A stretch of 64,000 nucleotides of DNA from Gammaproteobacteria bacterium (lineage in GTDB: Bacteria > Pseudomonadota > Gammaproteobacteria > Pseudomonadales > Pseudohongiellaceae). Where the stretch lies: assembly GCA_019654215.1 (NCBI GenBank), contig BPDI01000002.1, positions 62,001-126,000 of the forward strand, given 5' to 3'. Of this stretch, positions 1-8,916 are shown piece after piece. The first letter of the stretch is position 1. Each line of letters begins with the position of its first letter. Under the pieces are notes generated by a model. The model had not been told where the DNA came from, did no database searches, and was given only the letters and a program-made list of their open reading frames with translations. The position numbers and the translations under genes were made by a program.

Positions 1-916
1 GGCGACAGAAAACGCTGAGTTTCAACATATTTATTCGGGAAGCTATTGAAATGACTCTTGAGCAAAGTAATCGGCACAATTATTGGCAATAATCCTTTTC
101 GATAATGTTCTATCGATTCGGCTAGTGACTCTTTTTGCTTCTTCAGTAATTGCTTCTTCAGATATCCTTGCAGATGCATCAATACATTCGAATTGGATTT
201 ACGCGTCGCGTGGCGGCTCAGCGCCTTCATGAAACTCGCAATATATTCGTTAGCTGCTTTATCGAGATCTATTGATGAAGCATCTGCTAACAACCTGCCC
301 AGTCTCGAGCATTCGGCAGGACTATGTGCCATTAGCAAGAATTTGTAATCTCTATGGAACTCAAGAACCTTTTTAGCACTTAATCCCTCTTTGACAAGCT
401 GCTGCCACTGGTGGTGAGCAAAAACTCGCGTGATAAAGTTTTCCTTGAGAATCGGATCATTAAGACGCCCGGCTTCTTCAACCGGGAGCAAGGGATATTT
501 GTCCATCACCATCTTGGAATAAATTCCGCTTCCATGTTCTGCAGCGGGCATACCGTTATCCAGATAAACCTTCACCCGTGATACCCCGCAACTTGGAGAG
601 CCCTTCACGAAAATGTAACCACTGATACTGTGTAAGGCAGGTAGGGTTTTCTCGGCAAACGATTTAAGTTTGTCTGTTACGTCGAAACTGGCATCATCTG
701 ATCCAACAGCCCTGGGATTAGTGGGGTCGCCGACTAGTCTGATCGGCTTTCGGGGTACTCCAAGTCCGATGCTTACTTTTCCCGGGGATAAAGGGGTGTA
801 CTCAAAATATTTTTGCAGTTGATCAGTACAGATAATTTGAGCGCTTTTTGGCCACCGTTGTAGCGCACTTCTTCCCCGAGCAGGCAACTGCTGATTCCTA
901 TTTGGATCTTAGACAC
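1..916 (-). CDS. DUF523/DUF1722 (YbgA-type) protein, partial, one frameshift
   Basis: The N-terminal part is a DUF523 domain with the conserved cysteine motifs ISSCLLG and GSPSCG. The C-terminal part is a DUF1722 domain that is open to the left window edge, where roughly a dozen residues should be missing. The biochemical role of the family is not established; it often sits beside photolyase genes. I chose the GTG at 916-914 because translation from it gives VSKIQIGISSCLLG, matching the family start. The frame breaks at the T-run 845-849 (an A-run on the coding strand): one extra A restores the reading from NGGQK into the rest of DUF523. It is followed on the same strand by the SOUL gene upstream (973-1625), suggesting co-transcription. 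Confidence 0.8.
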
Positions 917-972
917 TATGTAACTATACCCCGCTAAGCTAGAGAAGCAATTTATTTTTAAGTAACTTTCCC

Positions 973-1625
973 TTACTCAGTCGTTACCACTGCGTTCTCC
1001 TGATTTGGGAGGGAATTGACTTCGATCATCACTTCGTTTCTGCGCATGAAAGGAAGAACATAAGGTGCATCGTAAGCCGCGGATTCGACAACTCCGATAG
1101 CGTCAATATTGGCCTCTTCAAGACTTTCCAGAAGTTCTTCCTTGCGACGGTTAAAGTTTCGTTCTGTCCATCTACCGGAATATCTGATTACCGCCATTAA
1201 TTGGCTAGGTATCAAACGCAGGCTAATTTCGTTGTTGGTAGGAGTTGGTGCCGTATCCATTGTAAATTTACCTGGCATCATAAAGGCTACTCGCCACCCT
1301 TCTTCTGTTTCATTGCGCTGGACAGGCGCTGTCATATCAATCTTTCACTTGTGGTGTCTGCTGCACCGGCGCAGTCATCGCAATATCTGTCTGACTCTCA
1401 TTAGCACCAGTTATGTAACGGAAAAGTCGCATAAACCCTCATTAGAAGAGCCACGGTAACTCGAGGAATCTTTCACAACGGTCTCCGCAACATATAAGGC
1501 TCATATTGCCGATATTCGACTGATCCATCTTGTAAACTACCTCATAGTCCGGAGTCTCAATGGCATTGGCATTCATGGCTGTCATCAATAAAAAAAGGGA
1601 AAAAAATTTTGGGTTCGATATTCAT
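973..1625 (-). pseudogene. SOUL heme-binding family protein, several frameshifts
   Basis: SOUL-family proteins are small heme-binding proteins. The intact 3' part (973-1335, about 120 codons) carries the family landmarks MTAPV, GGWRV-like EEGWRVAFMMP, AVIRYSGRW and FMRRNEV. Upstream, pieces in all three frames spell the expected N-terminal half, including AIETPDYEVVYKMDQ, EYRQYEPYM, VAETVVKD and FMRLFRYITGANESQTDIAMTAPV. At least three indels are needed. The start is the ATG at 1625-1623, preceded by AAGGAG; the first codons look like a secretion signal in a broken frame. This is either a real pseudogene or, more likely, one of the worst-sequenced stretches, since both neighbours show the same type of indel. 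It is divergent from the DUF3429 operon, with a shared promoter region at 1626-1790. Confidence 0.75.
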
Positions 1626-1790
1626 GGGCAATCTTTCTCCTTGTAAGTTACTCAATCAAACGACCAGCACTGCAAGTTAGATCAGTTTTGGACTTACCTT
1701 TATAGGAGTCCCACAACATGTCTTAGTCGCTCTTTTTAATTAGCAATCTAAATTTCTAGAGGAGACGAAAAGTTGGAAGAAGGAGTCCGA

Positions 1791-2224
1791 ATGTTTTTTA
1801 AATCGAGATTGATACCAACGCTAGGTTTTCTGGGGTTAATCCCTTTCCTCAGCCGGTGTTATTGACCTTGCAGGTTTGGGCCTTTGGGTCTGGGGCCCTC
1901 GACATTGTTTATCGGGTACAGTGCCATGATCCTAGCTTTTTGAGGGGTTCGCTTTGGGGCGAAGGTTTGAGGATCGAGACTCTTTTGAGAGCAGGGGTTA
2001 ATTATCTCCAGTAATCTATTTGCGGTGGTTGCCTGGGTGGGGGTAAGCCTTAACCCATTGATTATCTGATCGCTTTAAGGTCTTGGAATGGGGTATGCCT
2101 TGATTCTGTTTTTAGAGTACAGACATCCCGAGTACTATATTCAAATTGTGATTACCCCTACTTGAGCTTACGTGCTCGACTGACCTTTGTTGTCCTTTCC
2201 TTGCATGCATACATGGGTATTTGA
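1791..2224 (+). CDS. DUF3429 small inner-membrane protein, frameshifted
   Basis: The start ATG at 1791 follows a strong GAAGGAG ribosome site. The first frame reads RLIPTLGFLGLIPFL, the typical opening of DUF3429. The other frames then supply the rest: AGVIDLAGLGLWV, TLFIGYSAMILAF, GSLWGEGLR, and a last part containing EYRHPEYYIQIVITPT and LTFVVLSLHAYMGI before the TGA at 2222-2224. Hydrophobic segments and the SxxWG motif fit this membrane family, whose function is unknown. Four or more indels break the frame. The stop lies 4 bases before the next gene's ATG, a typical operon junction, which argues that the unbroken gene is functional. Confidence 0.65.
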
Positions 2225-2228
2225 TTTT

Positions 2229-2645
2229 ATGAAATCTGGTGTTTTCCTTTAACAATGTACTTTGATGGATTTGTCCGTTTGTTAGCAGAGGTAAAGCAGC
2301 TGCGACTCTCGATCCGATGGAAATCTGCGCTTTGAAGATATTCATGCACAGGATTTTTTCAATCGGTATCCACATATAAATCGCGAGGCTGCGAATCGAG
2401 TTTTACATGCTGAATATGCAGACGGTCGATTGCTACTTGGGTTGGATGTACCCAACATGTCTGGCGGGCAGTTGACAAGAATCCTGGTTGCCCTGCTTCG
2501 CTGGCCGATAATTCGCTGGTTTGCGGACATGGTTTACTGGATTTTCGCCCGTTATCGCTATTCGATCTCTTACTTGCTAACCGGGATTCGTCGCTGTGAC
2601 AGCTGTGCGATCAAGTTACCAGGCGAGTACCAGGAAAAGCCATAA
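2229..2645 (+). CDS. DCC-family thiol-disulfide oxidoreductase (DUF393), frameshifted
   Basis: DUF393 (DCC) proteins carry an N-terminal DGxCPxC thiol motif and are predicted thiol-disulfide oxidoreductases. The reading TMYFDGFCP then LAEVKQL is spread over two frames near 2255-2290. The second cysteine falls exactly in the broken stretch, so its presence cannot be confirmed. Further on the sequence reads LRFEDIHAQDFFNRYPHINR and ANRVLHAEYADGRLLLGLDV. The end, ALLRWPIIRWFADMVYWIFARYRYSISYLLTG, is the family's membrane-proximal tail. At least two indels are present. The start ATG at 2229 is 4 bases after the DUF3429 stop, and the SDR begins 2 bases after its stop. Confidence 0.75.
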
Positions 2646-2647
2646 CC

Positions 2648-3385
2648 ATGGCTGCTTCTTCGATCAACTTGGTCATCGGTGCAAACAGCACAATAGCGAA
2701 AGCGTTGATAGAAAAACTTCAGTGCAATTTTCCTGATGACCCAGTGGTTGCGATCAGTCGATCGGCGTCAATTGACTTCTCAGAATCAGAAAGCCAGCGA
2801 GTCGATTGGATCGGATCGGACTATTCGGAGCAATCGATGTTGGCGATAAGCACACATATGCAAGCGCAGAAAATTTACTTCAATCGGATATTTATCTGTA
2901 ATGGTATTTTGCATGACGAAGAATTTCTTCCTGAAAAAAGACTTAATGACATTGATAAGCAAGTGTTGCATAAGCTGTTTGAAGTGAATGCGTTCCAGCC
3001 TGTGCTTTGGCTCAAGCATCTAGTGAGGTTGTTGCCAAGAGAGCAAGAGTGTGTAGTGACTGTATTTAGTGCTAGAGTTGGCAGTATTGATGATAATGAG
3101 CGTGGGGGTTGGTACTCGTACCGAGCGTCAAAAGCGGCGTTGAATATGTTGTTTAAAACTGCGGCAATTGAGTGTCGACGTTTCGCAAAGAATATAAAAT
3201 TTCTTGCTTTTCATCCTGGTACTACTGATACGCCCCTCTCTGCGCCATTTCAAAAAGGCGTACCCGAAGCCAGACTCTTTCATCCTGATTTTGTAGCCGA
3301 TCAGCTGCTCAAGTTATTGCGGGACTTACCTGAAGAGCCAATTCTCAATTTTCTGGATTGGCAGGGGGAAGTAATATCCTGGTAA
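2648..3385 (+). CDS. Short-chain dehydrogenase/reductase (C-factor-like)
   Basis: An intact 245-residue SDR. The nucleotide-binding glycine motif is atypical (VIGANSTIA, residues 9-17). The catalytic pair is present as Tyr158 and Lys162 in YSYRASKAALN, and PGTTDT follows at the usual place. The length fits classical SDRs of the CsgA/C-factor-like group. The substrate is unknown. It is the third gene of a plus-strand operon with DUF3429 and DUF393, starting 2 bases after the DUF393 stop. In other gammaproteobacteria similar SDRs sit with photolyase, SOUL and DUF393 genes in light-inducible clusters. That link to light stress is inference from context only. Confidence 0.85.
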   Translation: MAASSINLVIGANSTIAKALIEKLQCNFPDDPVVAISRSASIDFSESESQRVDWIGSDYSEQSMLAISTHMQAQKIYFNRIFICNGILHDEEFLPEKRLNDIDKQVLHKLFEVNAFQPVLWLKHLVRLLPREQECVVTVFSARVGSIDDNERGGWYSYRASKAALNMLFKTAAIECRRFAKNIKFLAFHPGTTDTPLSAPFQKGVPEARLFHPDFVADQLLKLLRDLPEEPILNFLDWQGEVISW

Positions 3386-3550
3386 TCACCAGGTAAGTGC
3401 AAAGAATAAAGTTAAACTCTGCGAATAAGCAAAAGACCAGCATAGCATCTTATATCCTCTTCCCATTTCCCGCTCAGTAGAGTTTTTATCTGTAGATCTA
3501 ATTCGTCATTATCGGCGTATCCTGTGTATACCAATAGAGATCGGACTGAG

Positions 3551-3775
3551 ATGTCGAATTTAGAAGTTGAAAAGTTAAGTAGTGGTCGCAAGCTAATGGT
3601 GTTTCTTGGCATCGGGATGCTCGTAGTTTCAGTGCTAATGAGCTTAAGTGTCTTATTTGGCCTAGTGGAACTTTTTCAGTACGAGTTATTGGGTCACTCA
3701 GGGCTGCGTACAATCGCTGCGATTGCAGTTTCAGGTTGTCTTTCAGCTGCTATTGGATATTACGAACAATATTAG
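3551..3775 (+). CDS. Small membrane protein, 74 aa, unknown family
   Basis: I start this at the ATG at 3551 (MSNLEVEKL), not the in-frame ATG 27 bases upstream, because the hydrophobic region then begins after a short polar head. Two transmembrane segments are visible, around residues 15-36 and 47-66. I recognise no family. It is the first of three consecutive small membrane genes. Its stop is followed by AGGAGAG, a ribosome site for the next gene, so the three are very probably one transcript. No frameshift is apparent. Confidence 0.6.
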   Translation: MSNLEVEKLSSGRKLMVFLGIGMLVVSVLMSLSVLFGLVELFQYELLGHSGLRTIAAIAVSGCLSAAIGYYEQY

Positions 3776-3785
3776 GAGAGTCAGT

Positions 3786-3965
3786 ATGTTTAAGAACTCT
3801 GATGTTTTTATTCTCTTAGCGGTAACGATATCTTTTTTCGTTTCTGCTTACCTCTGGTTTTCGGGCCAGCAGGAAGAAGGATTATTCACCGCGGTATGGG
3901 TCCCTTCAATTCTATGTTTTGGAATTTATTTCAAACTTATGGCAATTAAAGGGGTGAGAAAATGA
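3786..3965 (+). CDS. Small membrane protein, 59 aa, unknown family
   Basis: The start ATG at 3786 is chosen by the AGGAGAG ribosome site about 8 bases upstream; an upstream in-frame start would run back through the previous gene. Two hydrophobic segments, roughly residues 7-25 and 35-52, are separated by a short polar GQQEEG turn. The protein ends with the basic tail KGVRK. No family is recognised. Its stop codon overlaps the start of the third gene (ATGA), which indicates translational coupling. Confidence 0.6.
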   Translation: MFKNSDVFILLAVTISFFVSAYLWFSGQQEEGLFTAVWVPSILCFGIYFKLMAIKGVRK

Positions 3966-4141
3966 GTGCAATGGCGATATTTTACGTTGCTATAGGCGTT
4001 TTCTGTCTCATGATTATTGGTCTATATATGTCGGTCCGTGAATTTGTCAGAGCGAGTGCCGAGCCTTCGCGTATAAAAGGAAGTATTGGTCAGAAGGCAG
4101 TAAATAACGATTCTTGGAAAGACAGCGAGTTTGGTACTTAG
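3962..4141 (+). CDS. Small membrane protein, 59 aa, unknown family
   Basis: The ATG at 3962 overlaps the preceding TGA in an ATGA arrangement. The product has one N-terminal transmembrane helix (about residues 4-25, AIFYVAIGVFCLMIIG) and a polar cytoplasmic-type tail with a basic RIKG patch, ending in DSEFGT. It is about the same length as its upstream neighbour but has one helix instead of two. No family is recognised. The overlap and the single transmembrane segment support a real gene. Confidence 0.55.
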   Translation: MSAMAIFYVAIGVFCLMIIGLYMSVREFVRASAEPSRIKGSIGQKAVNNDSWKDSEFGT

Positions 4142-4327
4142 TATGCAGTAATTTGATTACTCCCGAGACAGAGGGTAAGGGTGTTAAACCCGGCATGACG
4201 TGCCATATGCCTTTTTGTTCAGGAAATCAAAAATGGTAAAAAGGATCTAAGCCTTGCGAACGCTTTCGGAGATCCTATGAGGAAGAGGGCTGCCTCTGGA
4301 GACTCAAACTACTCTCGGATTTCTAAT

Positions 4328-5185
4328 TCAGAGAATTGTCTGCCCCGAATCAAAATTTTCAAGAATAGTGGGGCAAGCATCATTTCCTATTGCAGACCCG
4401 GTAGTTTTTAGTTCGAGAAATGTCGTTGTCGCAAAGGTCCCAATAGCTGGCACGCCATGTTCCATAGATGTATCGAGAATGGCATGCTCAACGGATAATT
4501 GATAAGCGTTCTCAGCATTCAATATGCCTTTCGCTATTACATAAGAATCATCGGCATAAGTGAGGTAGGGTATATTCTCGAAAGGACGACCACTGTGTGC
4601 GACTCTTTCTCCATGACAATTTGCCATGATCACGAATAACAGATCATCTACAATGCCAAGTGGATCCTTCCGTCCCTCGGAAAAATCACTCCAGCTAACG
4701 TGCAGGTCTAGATCAGGATCAACCTGGTCTGGTGGTACAGCTTGCCCTGCCTGGGATAAATAAATTTTTGGGGCTGCAGGTAAACCAGATCCACTGGATC
4801 TTGTGTTATTCATAACGACTGTTTGACTAACACTACCAATACTTGGTGTTGCATAGTGAAATACATAGTCCCCGTCCGGGTAATTTTCCTCTAACTCTTC
4901 TTCAGTTTTGTACCGACCTCCATGCATTTCCAGTGCATAATCGCTGTCTGAAAAATCAACTTGCCGGGTGCGCATTGCAGTACTTATCCTTGCTGGAGAT
5001 ACAATTCCATCAGGCTGTAAAAAAATCTCAGCGAAAAAATGAAAGTTAAGAGTTTGGATACTGCCATCGAGTTGTTGAAGATGATTTGATGTCTTTCCGG
5101 CAACAATGAAGGTGATGTCAGATTGTTGTGCAGTTGTTATTGCTGGGGAGAGAATTGAAATTAGGAAAATAAATGTTTTAGTCAT
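4328..5185 (-). CDS. Secreted protein of unknown family, 285 aa
   Basis: The first 19 residues (MTKTFIFLISILSPAITTA, then QQSD) form a clear Sec signal peptide, so the product is periplasmic or outer-membrane associated. The mature part is acidic, soluble-looking and without repeats. It includes a polar stretch TEEELEENYPDGDYVFHY and two cysteines, one in MANCHGE and one in NDACPTI, that could form a disulfide. I recognise no domain. The gene stands alone, convergent with the small membrane cassette. An inverted repeat at 5250-5271, 65 to 86 bases upstream of its start, may be its operator. Confidence 0.7.
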   Translation of the reverse strand: MTKTFIFLISILSPAITTAQQSDITFIVAGKTSNHLQQLDGSIQTLNFHFFAEIFLQPDGIVSPARISTAMRTRQVDFSDSDYALEMHGGRYKTEEELEENYPDGDYVFHYATPSIGSVSQTVVMNNTRSSGSGLPAAPKIYLSQAGQAVPPDQVDPDLDLHVSWSDFSEGRKDPLGIVDDLLFVIMANCHGERVAHSGRPFENIPYLTYADDSYVIAKGILNAENAYQLSVEHAILDTSMEHGVPAIGTFATTTFLELKTTGSAIGNDACPTILENFDSGQTIL

Positions 5186-5249
5186 AGTGAATTTTTAGTT
5201 TGCAGATTAGAGCAAAGATACTTTAGTTATTTAGTGATCGATTAAAATG

Positions 5250-5271
5250 TAAGAACAAAACTGTGTTCTTA
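5250..5271. promoter_or_regulatory. Perfect 8-bp inverted repeat, possible operator
   Basis: TAAGAACA at 5250-5257 is mirrored by TGTTCTTA at 5264-5271 across a 6-base spacer. It lies upstream of the secreted-protein gene that starts at 5185. The symmetry and A/T-rich surroundings fit a regulator-binding site, but no T-run follows, so a terminator is less likely. The regulator is unknown. Confidence 0.35.
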
Positions 5272-5404
5272 TTCTGATCTCTGATTAACAATATTGCTTT
5301 TTCCATGTAGCAGATACAAGAAACTATTTCGAGTTTTTAGGGACTCTTATTGAGCTTAAACTCCTCATTTCGGGCTAATTGAAAGGGGCAAATTTTAGGA
5401 AAAT

Positions 5405-5439
5405 AAAAACCCCAGCCTCTGAAAGAGACTGGGGGTTTT
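5405..5439. terminator. Rho-independent bidirectional terminator
   Basis: CCCCAG at 5410-5415 pairs with CTGGGG at 5429-5434, extended inward by CTCT/AGAG around a GAA loop. An A-run on one side and a T-run on the other let it work in both directions. It sits 40 bases beyond the stop of the FAD subunit gene and so ends the molybdenum-hydroxylase operon. Confidence 0.8.
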
Positions 5440-5478
5440 CTGGAGCTGGCTATATGCTCTTCGGTTTAGCGGCTCTAC

Positions 5479-6468
5479 TTACGTGCTGATCGCTCGCTTA
5501 ACCAGGTTTTGCAGCAATGGCACTTTAAATCCATTATGGGCCAAAGTACGCGCACCTTCGGTGGCCAAGGTCATCACAGACTCGCCAGTCTGTTGATTCT
5601 TGGGTCGGCCCTGGATGGCGTTTTCCACAGTGGTGAGACGTCGCGGAGTGGTTTGCACTGCTCCCGCTACGATTCTCGATTCCGTGATGTTTCCATCACT
5701 TGTTTTGAATGCAGCAGCGATGTTCACCAATGAGAAATCCCACACATTTCGGTCTGCTACTTTCTCCCAATAGAAAGTGGCGCCGGCCCAGGTGTTTGGA
5801 ATTCTTACAGTGGTAAGAATGTCACCAGGGCGGAGAATTGTGGTGTTGATGATATCGTTGGCAGGGCCGACGAAGAAATCTTCGGCACTTACAACGGTTT
5901 CACCGTTTTGATTACGAATCACCATGGAAGCATCCAGTGCAACCAAAGCTGATGCAGTGTCTGAAGCACCGGCTGCAACGCAGCGGCTACCTTCGAACAA
6001 TGCGTGCTCGCGATTCATACCTTGTGGTGTGTCCGCATAACACAGGTTACCACCGGCACGGTAGCAAGAAAGGCCGCGGCGGTAATACCAGCAGCGAACA
6101 TCTTGCGACACGTTACCACCGAGGGTTCCGATGTTGCGAATTTGTGGGCTCGCTACAACTGCGGCTGCATCGGTTAACAGTGAGAAGTTGCTTTGCAATA
6201 CATCACTGTTAACAATTTCAGTCAGGGTAGTGAGGGCGCCGATTTCGACACCTTCCGTGGTTTCACGGATTCCGCGTAGTTCTTCTATAGCACTTAAGTC
6301 GATGAGTGCATCAACACTCTTGGCTCTGTCTTTCAACCAGCCGTAAGTGTCTTGCCCGCCACCTACTAACCAACCTCTTTCGGCATAACGGTTAGCAATC
6401 TCAAGCGCATCTTCTACCTGTATCGGTTGATACAGTTCCATATTTGGCATTACGTCATGTGATGGCAT
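5479..6468 (-). CDS. Molybdenum hydroxylase FAD-binding (medium) subunit with extra Cys cluster
   Basis: A 329-residue FAD subunit of the xanthine dehydrogenase family, passing electrons between the 2Fe-2S subunit and FAD. FAD-binding motifs are VGGGQD (35-40) and IGTLGGNV (113-120). An inserted loop contains Cys126, Cys135, Cys143 and Cys163. Subunits of 4-hydroxybenzoyl-CoA reductase and periplasmic aldehyde oxidase PaoB carry a [4Fe-4S] cluster in the same place, so a fourth metal centre is expected here. No signal peptide is seen; it would be exported by hitch-hiking on the Tat signal of the small subunit. It is the last gene of the operon, 11 bases after the Mo subunit stop, followed by the terminator at 5405-5439. 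Confidence 0.88.
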   Translation of the reverse strand: MPSHDVMPNMELYQPIQVEDALEIANRYAERGWLVGGGQDTYGWLKDRAKSVDALIDLSAIEELRGIRETTEGVEIGALTTLTEIVNSDVLQSNFSLLTDAAAVVASPQIRNIGTLGGNVSQDVRCWYYRRGLSCYRAGGNLCYADTPQGMNREHALFEGSRCVAAGASDTASALVALDASMVIRNQNGETVVSAEDFFVGPANDIINTTILRPGDILTTVRIPNTWAGATFYWEKVADRNVWDFSLVNIAAAFKTSDGNITESRIVAGAVQTTPRRLTTVENAIQGRPKNQQTGESVMTLATEGARTLAHNGFKVPLLQNLVKRAIST

Positions 6469-6479
6469 AGTTCGTTATC

Positions 6480-8916
6480 TCAGAATGTGTTGGTTTTAAG
6501 TGATTTTGTGGTGTAGTCATTACCCGCTAAATGGTCAACGATCATGTCCGATGTGGTTGGCGCTGTATTAAACAGATGGCCATCCAATGCATCGGCTAGC
6601 GCGCTGGCAATAGCAGCGACATAGCACCCTGAGTTGGTTCACCGATACCTCGTCCACCGGTTGGGTTTTGAGGATCAGGAATGTTGACCGCTTGCGATAC
6701 GGTGTCCACTGGAACATCCATATTAGTCGGCGGTTTGGACTGGTAAAGACCCGTGTTGGCAGGCAAACCATTTTGTGGATCATAAACATGGCGCTCGAGG
6801 TTGGATAAACCCACACCCCAAACAGCACCACCGCGCATGGCATTGTCGAAATTCTTCGGATGCTGCACGGTGCCGCAATCGGCTACTGCTGTGTAGTCGA
6901 TGATATCCATTTTGCCAGTATCGGTATCCAATTCGATTTCAATGAAACCAATGATGTTGCCTGGAGGCTGACCCTGTCCAGGAATGTTGTCCTTGGCTGC
7001 CCCAACCAGACCGGTTCCCTGAACACCCTGTACTGCGAGTTGGGTGAGTGGGTTAAGATCATCAGGATACTCACTGCCGTCGTACTTACCGCCTAAATCG
7101 ATAGCACGTTGTGCTGTTTGAGCGTAAGTAAGGCCGACTGAATTATCGTCGCTGCGGAATACACGTTCGCCACCGATTTCATAATCGTCTGGCTCACCGC
7201 CCAGATCCATCGCTGCGATTTCTCTCATCTTGGTAATGAGATCCTGACCAGCTACCCAGTTAGTTCGCGCGTGGGTGAAGACGGTATTAGACCCACCCTG
7301 ACCAGAACTGTGAGGGAGATGGCGGTCGGAACGACCACGGTGAATTTCCGTCCGTTCCCAAGGAATCTGCATGACTTCAGCAGCGGTTCGGGCATTAGAA
7401 GCATAAGAATATGTTCCCAAGTTACCGACACCTGAGTGAATCTGCAGGATGCCATCAGGAGTGATTCTTAATAGGCCGTCGTAACCACGACCACCGGCTC
7501 CATGATAACCGATACCTAGGCCTATACCGCGTCGCTTACTGCCTCCAAGATCTCGAGGCAATTGCTCACGCTCTTCCCAGTTGAACTCCCGTTGCCCTTG
7601 TGCAAGTGCCTCGGAGATGAAGGAACTGGTAACGGGACCCTGGCTCCCACCCTGATATCCATCGCTGCGTAAGGCATTGATCTGACGGAATCTGACTCGG
7701 CTCATTCAATAGCCTGAGCGAGTTTGTCAGTCAGTGGTGCAAGTATTGGAGCCATTTCATTCTGACCTGGTCCGCGCTGTGCACCTCGAGGTGTCGTATT
7801 AGTATAAACAGAAATGCCGCGATAACGCATCGCTTCAGGTTGCAAACAAACAGTGACATGTTGTGCGGAAGAGTTACCGCTGCCGCCGCCGGTGGCACCG
7901 CCATCGTTTACAATAGCAAGATCGATACCGGTGACTTTACCATCGTTTCTGCAACCTATTTTGATCCAACCCTGAATACCGCTTCTTGCCGAACCGATAT
8001 AGAACTCTTGCTCACGGGTAATACGCAGTTGAACCGGACGGTTCAATACACGAGAGAAGTTACCGGTAATGGCCATGAATGGATAAGGGCCGATCTTTGA
8101 GCCGAAACCACCGCCGGTTGCTTCGTTAATGAACACCAGATCGGCAAGATCGATATTCAACATACGGGCTAAACCTGCGTTGTTGGCTGATTGTGATTGT
8201 GATGAACCATGGAAATAGCATTTGCCATTTTCCCAATAGGCCATACAAGTTCTTGCTTCTAATGAATGGTGCGGATATCCGATGGTTACGAAAGGTTGTT
8301 CGATGACTTCATCGGCTTCAGCAAAGGCTGCATCGAGATCACCGAATTCCCAATTGGTTGTAAATTCACCGCCTTCTGGCGATCGACCTGCACGCATGGC
8401 GTCAACGGCAGACTGCGGCCATTTGATGTCTTTGATTTCAGCGCTAAGGATTGGTGTACCTTCTGGACCTTCTTCGCGAGTTCGAACTAAGACGTTGCCT
8501 TCGGGATAAGCGTTGCTGCCACCAGGCGTTAAGCTTTCCAGTGGGTCGGTAACGAAGTCACGTCGTTCGAAGTCGATTCGAATTGCATCAATTGCGGATT
8601 CAGCTATCTCTTCGGTTGTTGCGGCAACAGCCAAAATAGGTTGCCCAACATAGGTGACGTATTCAGAAGCTAAGGCTGGGTTGCCTGGAGGAGCAACCGG
8701 TGGTAAATCGTCAGCGGTAAAGACGCCAACCACGCCATCCATTCTTAGAGCTTCTGATGCATCAATGTTTACTACGCGGCCACTGGGTAGTGGGCTCGTT
8801 AACAAACGAGCAAAGACCATGCCTTCAGCTTTATAGTCTTCCGCATATTTAATCTCACCTGTTACCTTTCCAGGTACATCAGGTGGCACAAAATCGCGTC
8901 CTATATGCATGCTCAT
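6480..8916 (-). CDS. Molybdenum hydroxylase Mo-cofactor (large) subunit, two frameshifts
   Basis: The catalytic subunit binding the molybdopterin cofactor, about 810 residues, typical for the family. The first frame (8916-7702) starts with DVPGKVTGEIKYAEDY and contains TGGGFGSK and RGAQRGPGQNE. The second frame (7705-6596) has LQIHSGVGNLGTYSYA and the catalytic glutamate motif GGRGIGEPTQGA. The first break, near 7704, is explained by one missing G in the coding strand (AIE-stop should read AIGMSRVRF). The second, near 6610, leads into VAAIASALADALDGHLF and a C-terminus ending SLKTNTF at the TGA 6482-6480. Its start overlaps the small-subunit stop (ATGA). The substrate is not identifiable; aldehydes or N-heterocycles are typical. 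Confidence 0.88.

Noticed and set aside
4193..4217. GGCA...TGCC hairpin followed by TTTTT after the small membrane cassette
   Set aside because: The 4-bp stem is too short and the T-run is offset; a terminator is possible but not supported.
4240..4273. GGATCT...AGATCC inverted repeat as a terminator of the small membrane cassette
   Set aside because: Only 6 paired bases around a 20-base loop and no T-run.
5509..6346. Open frames on the plus strand opposite the FAD subunit
   Set aside because: Shadow frames of a well-supported gene; their products show no domain or signal.
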